A DNA stretch of 64,000 nt, from NCBI GenBank assembly GCA_903813345.2, contig CAIIXF020000012.1:19163520-19227519 (forward strand), given 5' to 3'. The stretch's first letter is position 1. Each line of letters begins with the position of its first letter. Under the pieces are notes generated by a model, which had not been told where the DNA came from, searched no databases, and worked only from the letters and a program-made list of their open reading frames with translations. Below, piece by piece: positions 47,001 through 58,053 of this stretch. Origin of the DNA: Owenia fusiformis. Its lineage: Eukaryota > Annelida > Polychaeta > Sabellida > Oweniidae. Made by a program: the position numbers and the translations under genes.

Positions 47001-47955
47001 TTGTTAAATAAAGTTAGCAAATTCAATTTCCTGCCTAACTCGTATTTTTTGCAAGGACTCGGATGGATGGATATTCTGTCATGTGACTTGCGGCAAACCT
47101 ACCATTTCCCATTGGTTAACATGGGAATGTCGATTTTCAAAAATTCATCAAATTTATCATCAATTTTCGACCTATTGTAATTGAGGAAAAAAATTGAAAA
47201 AATTTGGAGGTATTGGAATTAAAGTCAAATTACGTTTCCATCAATAGTATAACTATTTTCATTGCAGGTTAAGTAAATAAAAATTCAAAGGTAAAGAGGC
47301 TTCAACACGTAGTTCAATGGGGGAAAAAGGTTACCAAACTTATGGAGGGGAGTGTACATTTATATAACGCATGAAATGACTAAAACCAACTCCATCCTGG
47401 ATTTTCGAACTTTTGTATTCCACGTTTACACTATCAATTGATTTCAAAGTAGAATATTTAGAATGGATAATATTGAAAATGAAATATTGAATTACTAGTT
47501 GTTTTCTACCAGATGGTATTAATTAAACATATGCACATGTCCACATCGGAATAGCCTGACAACGGTAAAGTCAGATACCGTACGCTGTCAAAAATGGCTA
47601 CAAAAATAGTTACACGCTTTTAAGAGAACCTGTACGCGAGCTTGTAATATTTCGATCCCCGGGGATTACTGTCCCGCTCTCAATTCACTTTCCCAGCGAC
47701 CTTTATTAAATTATTTTAAGTTGACATGCTCGAAACAACTGAAAAAATGCCGAAATGTATTGAAGCTCACGTCCCATCGATACGGATTAACCATAAGTAC
47801 ATGTCAAGGACTATTATAGATTAACTATACATACCTGTCTCAAAATGATTTTGATTAACAATATTTACATGTTACAAAATACTATACAGATTAATCATAT
47901 ACGTACATGTCACAAAGCAAGATAGAGCAACAGCGGCTAGTATATACTTCATCAT
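44088..47955 (-). CDS. Gene G: MMKY-type secreted chitin-binding (CBM14) protein, twin of F
   Basis: Exons 47955-47907, 46253-46085, 44919-44771 and 44272-44088, GT..AG, phases 1, 2, 1. The product is 183 residues with signal peptide MMKYILAAVALSCFVTC. Domain 1 spans Cys29-Cys81 and domain 2 spans Cys87-Cys140 (C-x14-C-x5-C-x11-C-x12-C-x6-C), followed by CPPCGTG. Exon 2 differs from that of gene F at only about five of 169 bases, and exons 3 and 4 are also almost identical until the last ~25 codons. There the C-terminus changes to PQNALPFGKTEN, five residues shorter than gene F. This is a recent tandem duplication in which the tail diverges fastest. Intron 1 contains an inverted pair of family Y repeats; intron 2 contains a hairpin element. 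Confidence 0.9.
45278..45447. mobile_element. Hairpin element in intron 2 of gene G
   Basis: ATAAAGAATAAAAAATCATG, GCATTCTATATTGGAAATAT and AAAAGCAT at the left are inverted as ATGCTTTTATATTTCCTATA, CAGAATGAT and ACATGATTCTTTATTGC at the right. The core contains CACGAAGGCGAAGCCTGAGTG. Confidence 0.75.
46485..47365. mobile_element. Inverted pair of family Y repeats (intron 1 of gene G)
   Basis: Left copy (46485-46830) starts ACACTCCCCTCCATAAGTTT. Right copy (47090-47365) ends AACTTATGGAGGGGAGTGTA. The arms are ~300 bases with a diverged ~260-base loop, so the whole behaves as one large foldback structure. Confidence 0.75.
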
Positions 47956-48483
47956 GGCGACCTGCTCGTTACACGCTATTCTAACAGACTAAATGTTAGT
48001 ACTAAGGTGAAAGACCACTAGACTTATCTTTTACAATAGATGACATGGCCAAAATGTCATGTTATGTATGTCAACCAATAGACTTCGAAATTTAGCTCTG
48101 AAATATTTATGTTCTTAAACATGCTCTTCAGGTTGGATTATTAAATCACAAAACTATTTTTTCTTCACAACCTTTATTCTAACTTCACAGGACGTTTCGG
48201 ATCACATCTAGATCCTTTTTCAACTTTACTGAAAGTGAACTGAACTAAAGCGCTACAAATCAATTAAATAAAAAAAATATTACGTCATATTAATTCACCA
48301 AAATTTCATTCCAAATTCCCGCCAATTTATAGTTCCCATGGTCCATGCTCAAATTATTGTTGTTCTTCTTTATAAAAACATATTCTTCAATCCATCTTTC
48401 TTGTCTCTTATTGTCATTGTCAAAAACTGCTGCAGTATTGTCCCAATCAATTATGCAATTATTCCGAAGGACGTGGTCCGTAA

Positions 48484-49869
48484 AGCTACGTTCACACCAA
48501 CGGCGCTTTGGTGGCGCTTCAAAGCGGCACCAAAGCTAAACAAAGCTTGATTAAAGCGTCGGGGTCGTAATAGGTCGTAGAAAAGCTCGGCGATCTCAAC
48601 ATTTTCAAATGCGTGACAGAGCTTAACAGAGCGTAACCATGCACAACAGAGCTTGGCAATCGTATCAGAGCCTGATTTAAAGCGTCATAATCGCATCAAA
48701 GCGTAATAATGCTTATCAAAGCGTGATTTCAAGCGTAAAAAAGCCTGTTCAAAGCGGGATCAAATCGTGAGGAACCGCAACAAGTCGGGAAATCAGAGCG
48801 TATCAGAGCTTATCATTTTTGGAAAAGTAAACAAAAATGACGGCGCTTTACACCTAGTTCACACCAACGGCGAATGCCACGCTTTAAATCGGCGAGCAAA
48901 ACGCCGTCATTTTTGTGTACTTTTCCCAAAATACAACGATCTCCCAAGTAATGTTACGCTCTGATAAGCTCTGATACGCTCTGATTTCTCGACTTGTTAC
49001 GGTTCCTCACGTTTTGATCCCGCTTTGAACAGGCTTTTTTACGCTTGAAATCACGCTTTGATAGGCTTTATTACGCTATGATGCTATTTTGACGATTTAA
49101 ATCATGCTCTGGTACGATTATCAAGCTCTGTTGTGCATTGTTACGCTCTGTTAAGCTCTGTCACGCATTGAAAAATGTCGAGATCGCCGATTTGATGCCG
49201 CTTTTGATCCAATGACTATATAAAGAAAGATGTACCCTGCGTGCAGAGTCTAGTTAAACTAAGCTCTCTTTTAAGAAGTGAAGTCAAACGAATGCAAAGG
49301 GTAAGAAAGATGCAGTAGATCCATACAATCACTACATCTTTGACTCCAGAACACGATGGCCGGCAGAACAACAAGATCCAGAAGTTCCAGATGGACCAGA
49401 GCATGATCTATCTGAAGAAGACATGATGTTGTCACCCTGCGTGAAAGAGCGTGGGAGAGCGTAAGGAAGCTTGTCAAGCGTAACAAAGCCTAACAAAGCG
49501 TGTCAATTCGTTGGAAAGCTTGAGAGTCTTTCATAAAAGCGTAACAAAGAGTGTCAGATATTGATGAAAGCGTCTGACCTCGTGTCAGATCTTCATACCA
49601 GATCGTAGCAAATCTTGAGACATCTTAACGAAGCGTGTCAAGTGGTAACAGACCGTGAAGAGACTGGGGTCCCCGCTTTGAACCAAGCTCTGTTAAGCAG
49701 TTAAACAGTTTAAATTTTTTTGGCGCTCTTGCCGAATGTCCCGCTTTACTCCGAGCTTTTAGACGACCTATTACGACCCCGACGCTTTAATCAAGCTTTG
49801 TTACGCTTTGTTGCCGCTTTGCAAGCCGCTTTAAAGCGCCATCAAAGTGCCGTTGGTGTGAACTTAGCT
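48484..49869. mobile_element. Foldback element of AAAGCGTnn units, TAA TSD
   Basis: Terminal inverted repeat AGCTACGTTCACACCAACGG / CCGTTGGTGTGAACTTAGCT, flanked by TAA (48481-48483 and 49870-49872). The arms consist of degenerate ~9-18-base units around CAAAGCGTnATnAAAGC at the left and their complement (ACGCTTTGAT) at the right. A second internal copy of the terminus is at 48857-48877. A 3-bp TWA duplication is typical of PIF/Harbinger elements, so this may be a Harbinger-type MITE; that is inference. It has itself been hit by the TACCCT element at 49233-49303. Confidence 0.7.
49233..49303. mobile_element. 71-bp TACCCT..AGGGTA element with 9-bp TSD, nested
   Basis: Begins TACCCTGCGTGCAGAGTCTA, ends GAATGCAAAGGGTA, and is flanked by a perfect 9-bp repeat AGAAAGATG (49224-49232 and 49304-49312). 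It sits inside the foldback element. Confidence 0.85.
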
Positions 49870-49969
49870 TAATAGCTGATTTATCCCAATCTGCTTCTAT
49901 CTTATGTTCTTTATAAATTGGCGGGAATTTGGAATGAATATTTGGTGAATTAATATGACTCATTTTGGC

Positions 49970-51170
49970 AAACGGTTCTGGTACGATGTTAATAATAGAT
50001 ACATAAACACATGAATACATGAACACCCAACTTACCTTGTAGTCATTTATGACATATGACTCCAGAATATGAAGAAGCCGTAGCACACTATAGCTCATCA
50101 ACATCTGAACCAATATCTAATTAAGGAGCTGCATATTTCTTGTCATTTCTATAAAATACAAATTGCTGAAAAATGCCTCCGACTTTCGGGTCCAAATGTG
50201 TCTGATCAGTGGTGTTAAACAGTATTAATGATCTGAACTGAATTGTTTTTCCCCTTTAATTTTTTTCAAAATTCTCTAAAACAACTTTTTAAGTCATGGA
50301 AAATAGTAAATGAATGATAAAAACAAAATTTTAAACTTAAGATGGGGCCTTCAATTCTTCAAATTTGCTGCAGACAACAAAAGTGTGCGAAATATGAAAT
50401 TCTATGTTATTCATGATCATTATTATTCGTTGTTTGCTACTAAAACATTTTATTTTCTCTATTATCGACAAAGTTTAAACAACAAATAATTGTTTGTGTT
50501 TCATAAAACATAATAAAATGACATTTGAATAAAATATATCACTTATGTGATGTTATGGTTTCTGAGGGCGTGTCTGATATTCTATCATAGGCATACTCCT
50601 TACATTTCTTCTTTACTTTCGTGACAATGTTGTAGAGGCCAAGAGCCGACATCAAAATATCAAATGTCTGATAGGAAACTGAAAATTAGTTTGGGGAGAG
50701 GGGTTTAACGCACGGGGTTTCCTATCCGATATTTTTTATCATTTTCATATTTCACAAACATGTAAATCAGTCGCTACCTACATGTGCCCCATTCAAATAC
50801 TAACTGTAGAACATAAAACAGATTATAAATTATGAATGATACAAAAATTATGGTTGATATTTCATACAATACAAAGGAAATAAAACCTAATTTATTTTGT
50901 TTCCTATCAGGCATTTATAATTTGAAGCCGCCCCTAAACAAGACGAACCATCTAGCTATCGTTTAATATTTGCTAAGTATCATCAAAAGTGTACAGTAAC
51001 AGAACAAAATAATTCAACAAGTAATTCAGTGTATTTATTTACAACAATATTTGACATTAATCTATCTCATTTGAGCTGACGTAAAACATTCGTATGAATT
51101 TATCTAACTTTAACATCAATTGATTGTATTCATGATGGCACTTTATGGCACACCTGCGTGTTTTCACAGT
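49970..51170. other. Downstream of gene H, nothing recognised
   Basis: AT-rich, no recognised gene or repeat. AATAAA on the minus strand near 51035 is a candidate poly(A) signal for gene H. Confidence 0.35.
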
Positions 51171-51178
51171 CAAAACAA

Positions 51179-54166
51179 TCAGTTCAAGTCTTTGATTTGA
51201 ACGTTTTTGTATATGTCATAAAGTGAGACCCCTTCAGGTTGTTCATCATCTTCCTCCTCTGGTCGAAGATCGCGTTCATATTTATCTGGGTTGCGCAGTC
51301 TATGATTCATAGGGGTGTCATCGTCACATGGTTGAACAACTAAGCCTTCGCCTGTACCACAGGGCGGGCAAACATCACGAGGTTCGACGCAAACCTGTCG
51401 GTAGGAGTCAAAGACAAGACCTTAAACAAAGCATATGAAACATATTAAAAACAAAAACGTCGCGAGATGTTATACAGCGATATTGAAATTTCGATAAGAA
51501 AACGGCAATTTGTTGATTTGAAGACTTGTACAATAGAAAACCATATAAAACAGATAAGATATTCTATATCAGAAATTTTTTCAAAAGATAACGTCGTGGA
51601 ACACTTTCCTTTATCAAACTTGATGATCATATTTCGGATATACAATTTGAGTATATTGGAACTATCGACCGCTCTGATTTTCTGAAAAGTTAAATAGTAA
51701 ATACAAAAACAAATAGATAAGTATATACACGTAACTGTTAAGATATTTAGAAACGATAAGTATAAACACGTAACTGTTAAGATATTTAGATACGCCCTCG
51801 TACAGTATTCTTGTCTTTTCACAATCACATATGAAGAGCCTTTTAAAGTTAAATATTAATGTTGTTTAAATAATCTTACCGAAGATACATTGTTGGGCAT
51901 TGCCCCTCATACGTTCATTTCTGCAGGTGTAGTACTCTGTGCAGTTACGGTCGTAGTAGGGGTACCTGTCATTGGCCAAACCGGTACAGTTCATCTTATC
52001 ACCACAAGGGGGTGACACTTTTCTGCTTCTATAAAACAAACAAACAAATAGGGGTACCTTAACGCATTTCCTTTACTGTCATGAATTGTGTTATAGAAGC
52101 ACCCAATTAGTGAATAAAACTATGGATATGCCCGTTTCTCTAATGCAAGTTAATGATAAGAAAAGAATTGCAAAACCACTTAGATTTATCAGCTAATGCT
52201 CTGTAAAATTGTGTCTGTGTGTTTGACTTCGACCCTCAAAATATTCTTACAACAACTATGAGACATATCCTCCTTTCTCGTCATGTAAGGGACCTACCTA
52301 CCAAAGGACAAGACCTGTTAATCACTTCCATACTTAGAGATATTTGGCCAGAACGTTCTGATCGATTCTAATATTATTAATGTGATACATTATAATGTAC
52401 AATTATGTGATATTGTATGATATTGTATGCACATGTCCATATTTAAAAGGGGGTCCAAAATGTTCTTTATTTTTTTCGTGAAGTCACTCAGTAAAATTAC
52501 GATACCTCTGTACCATGATGCCCAATCAAGATCATTCCAGTACCGTTTGGGCATCCTGGAATGCCAATGTCTATCCAAAGTAATTGCAGGTAATTTATGA
52601 CTGAAATCGGGAGGACAATACGTTGGTACTCAAATGATCTTGATTGGACATCATGGTGCAGAGAAATCGTGGCTCTACGAAAAAGAAACAACATTGTAGG
52701 CCCCTTTAACCCACTTAATACTCATATAATACAATAATTCACTTATTACTCACGAACAATATACCGCAGTCACGGATGGGTTTATTTATGATATAAAAGT
52801 AGATGAATAGAAGTGAAATTTAATATGCTATCTCTGTATGTTAGTTAACTTACGGTTCACATCTTCTGTCTATTATATCAAAGACTTCGCCTTGTGCGCA
52901 GTTGGAGATTGTCTCTACCTCATCTATACACTCGACATACCGTGTACATGACAACTGCTTATAGATACCGTCCTCTCTTCCTGTGCAATTCTGATATTGA
53001 GCAGAAACCCCGCCTAAATACATTTTAAAATCTCATTTATCTAAGAATATGTTACCAAGATGTAAATGAAAAAATGGATGAAAATTGAGACTGTCGACTC
53101 GGGGAAAGATCAAAATAGTAACACAATGAAATATCAATGCAGATGGTATAGTAACAAAATGAAATATCAATGCAGATGGTATAGTAACACAATGAAATAT
53201 CAATGCAGATGGTATAGTAACACAATGAAATATCAATGCAGATGGTATAGTAACACAATGAAAAACCAATGCAGATGGTATAGTAACACAATGAAATACC
53301 AATGCAGATGGTATAGTAACACAATGAAATATCAATGCAGATGGTATAGTAACACAATGTTATACCAATGCAGATGGTATAGTAACACAATGTAATACCA
53401 ATGCAGATGGTATAGTAACGAAATGAAATACCAATGCAGATGGTATAGTAACACAATGAAATATCAATACAGAGGGTATAGTAACACAATGTTAATACAA
53501 ATGTATGGAATAGTAACACAATGAAATATGAATGCTTATGGTATAGTAACACAATGTAATACCAATGCAGATGGTATAGTAACACAATGAAATACCAATG
53601 TAGATGGTATAGTAACACAATGAAATATCAATACAGAGGGTATAGTAACACAATGTAATACGAATGTAGATGGAATAGTAACACAATGAAATATAAATGT
53701 GTATGGGATAGTAACACAATGTAATACCGATGCAGATGGTGTAGTAACACAATGAAATACTAATCAGATGGTATAGTAACACAATGAAATATCAATATAG
53801 AGGGTTTAGTAACACAATGAAATATCAATACAGGTGGGATACTAATGAAATGAAAAATCAATGCAGATTGTAGTTACAAACCCTTATGTCTTCAACCTTT
53901 TTTAAGTCGCCGCATACATAGCAAGGGAAATATAACATATGTGATTTGGGAAATGATGATGATGAACACAATGGACATTGACATTTTAACTATCATCTTC
54001 GAAAATAAACGATTAACTTATATTAATTCACAAAATCGTTAATTCATTACACTTAAGAGCACCCTATCGGAAATGCAATAATCAAATTGAATGATATTAA
54101 TTATAAAATATACTCACAAAGCATGAAGCAGGAAATGGCAAAAATCGCAATTTTGTACTTCATCAT
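51179..54166 (-). CDS. Gene H: MMKY-type secreted chitin-binding protein with long acidic tail
   Basis: Exons 54166-54118, 53013-52854, 52028-51880 and 51420-51179, GT..AG, phases 1, 2, 1. The product is 199 residues with signal peptide MMKYKIAIFAISCFMLC. Domain 1 (Cys26-Cys78) has C-x12-C-x5-C-x9-C-x12-C-x9-C. Domain 2 (Cys84-Cys137) has C-x14-C-x5-C-x11-C-x12-C-x6-C, with TRYVE and TEYYT between cysteines 2 and 3. The ~59-residue tail after CPPCGTGEG is the longest in the array and strongly charged (KYERDLRPEEEDDEQPEG), ending VQIKDLN. It groups with F and G by start motif, domain 1 pattern and the CGDKMNCTGL text, but is clearly older than the F/G split. Intron 1 holds a 33-bp minisatellite. 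The upstream element CACGACCCATCATT is shared with gene F. Confidence 0.9.
52496..52678. mobile_element. Hairpin element in intron 2 of gene H
   Basis: ACGATACCTCTGTACCATGA and CCAATCAAGATCATT at the left are inverted as AATGATCTTGATTGG and TCATGGTGCAGAGAAATCGT at the right. A diverged single arm occurs near 55000-55080 (CTCAGTAAAACTAC..CACCATATGA). Confidence 0.65.
53109..53875. repeat. 33-bp minisatellite (~23 copies) in intron 1 of gene H
   Basis: The unit contains ATGAAATATCAATGCAGATG followed by GTATAGTAACACA, total 33 bases. The left part is homogeneous; from ~53500 units diverge and some are 1-2 bases shorter. Long open frames on both strands (up to 188 codons) are products of the three-fold period, not genes. 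Confidence 0.95.
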
Positions 54167-54224
54167 GATGCTTTCGACGACAATAGTGAAGATACGTGTT
54201 ATCTTCTGTATACTTTACGAGATA

Positions 54225-54241
54225 GGCCACGACCCATCATT
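54225..54241 (-). promoter_or_regulatory. Upstream element shared by genes H and F
   Basis: GGCCACGACCCATCATT, followed by a CCAAT word at ~54257. It is ~60 bases upstream of the gene H ATG. Counterpart at 43435-43450. Confidence 0.45.
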
Positions 54242-54479
54242 GACCATCGGTTTTTGACCAATCGCGCATAGTTAAATGTATCGTATTTGAACAACTGGAA
54301 TGATAGGTATAGTCCTTCTTTAATTCATTTAAAGGTTGAATCATTACTTCAACTAGTTTGTCATTAAAATCGCCACTGTTTTGGTTTAACTTATAAAATA
54401 CATTCTTGTTCAACTGTTCCAATTCTGTCTTCGTCGAGGTCAGGATAGAGCATTTTGTTTCCATGTCAACGTTTTGTTT

Positions 54480-55105
54480 TTGATTATTATTTTTTTATTG
54501 CAATCGACAGAAATATACAGTATGACACTAGAATTCTGAAATTGTGGAGTTGTAGTTGGAAGTACAATTTGGTATCATAGTTTACTTGAACAATTAATTC
54601 TAACTACTATCAACATATCGAAATAATTTAAGGAATTCTAACAATGATACATTTGATAAGGGATTATTCAACAGTCGGGTCCAGTGAATTATCTCACCTC
54701 TTGACCGTGACGCTATTAGTAACAGTTTCAGAGCAGAAATGGGATAAACCAAGGGCGAAGCCCGGGGGCGAATGTAATACCCGGAACGTGCCTCGTTCGC
54801 ATCTTTAATGTATTTTGCGTTTGGCAAATATATCGTTCTATCAACCAATAGAAATAAGGGGAGCGCGAAGTTTAAATATTTTTTCATATAATCTGTGATG
54901 AGGCTCATGCGAAGCCCCACTCGTTTTGTTTCTTTCGGTACAAATAAACCCATGGATTAACTCAAATTAGGTAGATCATAACCTTTTTAATTCTTTGGAG
55001 TGACTCAGTAAAACTACAATTTCTCTCCACCATATGACGTTTGTGCATCCGGAAATGACGTACGTCTACCCAAGGGTATGCTATCTCTACGTCTACAAAT
55101 GATGT
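54480..55105. other. Intergenic, nothing firmly recognised
   Basis: Includes a GC-rich patch (AGGGCGAAGCCCGGGGGCG near 54750) of the kind seen in the core of the 45.3-kb hairpin, and a diverged arm of the 52.5-kb hairpin element near 55000-55080. Confidence 0.35.
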
Positions 55106-55109
55106 GCTA

Positions 55110-55335
55110 TTTTTAGCTCACATGGTGAGCTTTTGCAATCACTCACTTGTCAGTTTGTCTGTCTGTCCGTCAATCCGTCTGTGCGTCTGTCCGTCTGTCC
55201 GTCTGTCTGTCCGTTAACAAATGTGGCACGTTTTAAAACCTCTGTCGGTAGGATTTTTCCGTTTTGTTTAATATCGATACAGAAAGTAAGCTCGCGTATT
55301 ATCAAAATGGCCGCCATTTTTTCTCGCAAAATCTA
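55110..55335 (+). repeat. Interspersed repeat with GTCCGTCTGTCC microsatellite
   Basis: Starts TTTTTAGCTCACATGGTGAG, then a GTCTGTCCGTC(n) run (55155-55215), then AAAATGGCCGCCATTTTTT. To my knowledge this arrangement is a widespread repeat in mollusc and some other lophotrochozoan genomes. It is one of the few clues to the source organism. Confidence 0.6.
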
Positions 55336-55499
55336 CTTTTAGACCATTTGCTTTAAAACCCAATAGGATTCCCATTTTAAATTATTTCTGATCAACATCA
55401 ATACATAATCCATGATTTTCCACTTATCGCCTCTGCCAACTCGTTTGTCCATAATAAAATATTCCTTCACATTACTTATAAAACCTTTAAGTGTTGGTT

Positions 55500-55990
55500 T
55501 TAGCATATAGAATATATGCACAAATAAACATACCTTTTAAAAATACATAGCATATTATTTAGGATGATCGTTGTTTCATTTATACTCTCAGGTCCTACTA
55601 ATACATTTTGTTTAGTACATAGCAGTGTGAGCTCTAAAGGGAGCCATTGTTTAATGTCATTTAATAAAGCACTTACAATAGTACATTCACACAGAAGATG
55701 GCAAATCGTTTCAGGATTTGCTTTACAAAAAGTGCAAATGTTTGACTCTATGAGTCCACACATTTTTAAGTATGTATTAGTTGCTTAAAATCTATGAAGA
55801 ACTTTGTAAGTGAAAGATGATAACTTTGGTTCATAGTTACTCAGTTTGTTAAGTTTATTTATATTCTTCCAATCATTTTGATTAATGGACATTGCTGGAA
55901 ATTAATTTTTCATATTTCAAAATAAGGGCAGCGAATTTTTGACCTAACTTTTTTCTCGCATACCCTATTAACAATAGCATTAGTAAACGT
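55500..55990 (-). mobile_element. LINE relic (RT C-terminal zinc-binding region)
   Basis: On the minus strand the text reads KLSSFTYKVLHRF, a stop, ATNTYLKMCGLIESNICTFC, then KANPETICHLLCECTIV. The CxxC..H..C arrangement after a W/F-rich stretch is typical of the C-terminal domain of L1/Tx1-like LINE proteins. At least one in-frame stop and upstream frame shifts show it is dead. Confidence 0.6.
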
Positions 55991-57284
55991 GTCCCTTTGA
56001 CAATGAAATGCTTTCAGAGAGAGAATCAGATTTAGCGAGAAATCTCAACAAGAATAGTTTCAATTTTAATTTTTTTTGTTTTTATATCATTCCTTGTCAT
56101 GTCTTGTCAATTTTGCCAATCCTAATTAATTATAGATCTGATTCTACATTTTCAACATGGTTTCATCAAAGTCTATTGACGTTGCATCGATACATGAATT
56201 TGAAATATGTTAGTATTTGGTATCAGAATTACAGCACCTTGATTGCAATATGACACAAGGAAATGTACCAATGAGTAAAACTAAAATAAGTTTTGAATCA
56301 CAATACAATACAATAACATATACACCCGATAACAACAATCTAAAAGCAAAAAATAATAATGTTATCACCATACATAACATGCGAATGTGATATGATATAT
56401 AAAACAGGTGTCACATTCCTTTTGATAACATAGAAAGAACAATACGATCGACGACATTAAGTACTTTTATATTATCTTTCGAGGCTAATTAAACCATGGG
56501 AGGAGAACATGTAAAACGAGATAAAGTGCGACACAATTAAACGACTATCAGATGTAGAATCTCACAACTTTATTACTTTATTTTTAAAGGCCCCTGTTGC
56601 AGTAATACAACAGTTTAAAACTTTAGTACAAATACAGTACAAAAAACAGTCTGGGTGTGATATAACTGATAACTCTATGCATTCCCGGGGACAGTTGTTC
56701 AAACAAAACTCTTATCGAGCGTAGGTTGTCGCCGAAAAAATTGTTCCATATGAACCGAATGTCCTGATGGGGATACATTTGTTCGTTTTGACATCTGAAA
56801 GTACGTGTATGTCCGCCCTGATAACAGTTTGCACTTTAATAAGTTGACTATATAGGAAGGACCACCCAACTTGTCTGCTGCCTCAAACTGTACTTAGATA
56901 ACAATGGTGTAACCTTTCTCTCAGGAACAATTGTTCAAAACTTTCGAGCGTAAGCCAAATGAAATTGGCCCATACTGAAAATATATTGTATATCCATTGA
57001 CCTCTCCTTATGGCATATTCGCTTTTATTAGACAACTGTAATAATATAACCTACACACATTTTCTTCTATACTTCATTTATATCCATTAGTTAATTACGC
57101 ATCTCGAAAACATATTTTATAAAAGTATCTTTCACATTGTTTGACATCTCCAAAAATCTAGCTAGACATTATTATCGAAGCCTTTGTTCTCCCCATGGAA
57201 AGTAAATGCTGACTGGAGTGTGCATTTGGAGAATGGACATAATGCATTTGGAGAATGAACACAATGATGCATAATGAGAATGAA

Positions 57285-57541
57285 AGTCATTAGATAGAAA
57301 TATATGTGATTTGGATGAAGTTGAAAATGAAATTCATTTTCTGATAAAATGTCCACACTATAAGCTCCTAAGGGATACCTTCTATAGAGAGATTGTGCAA
57401 GAGCAATTATAGACTTGAATAATGCAAATTCACTTTTGACATTTATTAGCCTAATGCTTGCCAAGAAGATTCAAAAACCTCTAGCAGCTCTTATTCATAA
57501 TATGTATTCAAAAAGGCAATTTGACTATGGCAGATTATAGG
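57285..57541 (+). mobile_element. LINE relic (3' end)
   Basis: Plus-strand fragments read CDLDEVENEIHFLIKCPHYK and, after a frame break, LTFISLMLAKKIQK followed by LIHNMYSKRQFDYGRL and a stop. C..VE.E.HFL..CP.Y is a common zinc-binding signature near LINE ORF2 ends. The text needs frame changes, so it is a decayed copy. Confidence 0.55.
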
Positions 57542-58053
57542 AGTTACATTTGTGAAGTCCAGACTTGGTTAAAACTGATACTTTTTAGAATTAAAGATAT
57601 AACTGGGCAGCAGGTGTGTGTCCCCAATCTGTTATAGTCATTTTCCAGCACTTGACTACAAAATTTATTGTATCAATACAGTTTATTTATGCATGCATAT
57701 TCATTTATTGTGATAATGGCCATTAATAGAAAATATTTGTCAAAGCATTTAAAGATGGCAGCACTTGAATACTACTCTATCTAAGAGTGCTCTATTAAGT
57801 CAACTTACTCTAGTCAATATTCAATTACAATTAGATATACATTTAATGGTGTCTCCTAAGCCGATGCCGGCTGGTGGTTTTTTTTTTAAAAAAAGTATTT
57901 GTTATATGATATTGAATGTAGTTTTTAAACCTGTGACACAGAAATAAAATATTTTAAACTAAACTATTAAAACACATCTTGCATCACAGCTTGTTGAAAT
58001 GTTAAGATAACGAATGCTTAATTTCCTATAATAAGTGATCAGTTAACCACATA

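Larger units (their letters stand above)
48285..49960. repeat. Outer palindrome surrounding a foldback element
   Basis: CATATTAATTCACCAAAAnn and TTCCAAATTCCCGCCAATTT at the left are inverted at 49908-49960 (AAATTGGCGGGAATTTGGAA, TGGTGAATTAATATG). The inverted symmetry therefore extends ~200 bases outside the inner element's termini on the left side. Confidence 0.7.

Noticed and set aside
53052-53618. 188-codon minus-strand frame with CYYTICIDIS-type repeats, and a 109-codon plus-strand frame
   Set aside because: Both are readings of the 33-bp minisatellite, open only because 33 is divisible by three. They have no start context or splice support, and lie in intron 1 of gene H.
54600-54953. 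117-codon minus-strand frame
   Set aside because: No recognisable domain; it overlaps a GC-rich patch resembling a hairpin core, so it is more likely repeat-derived than a gene.
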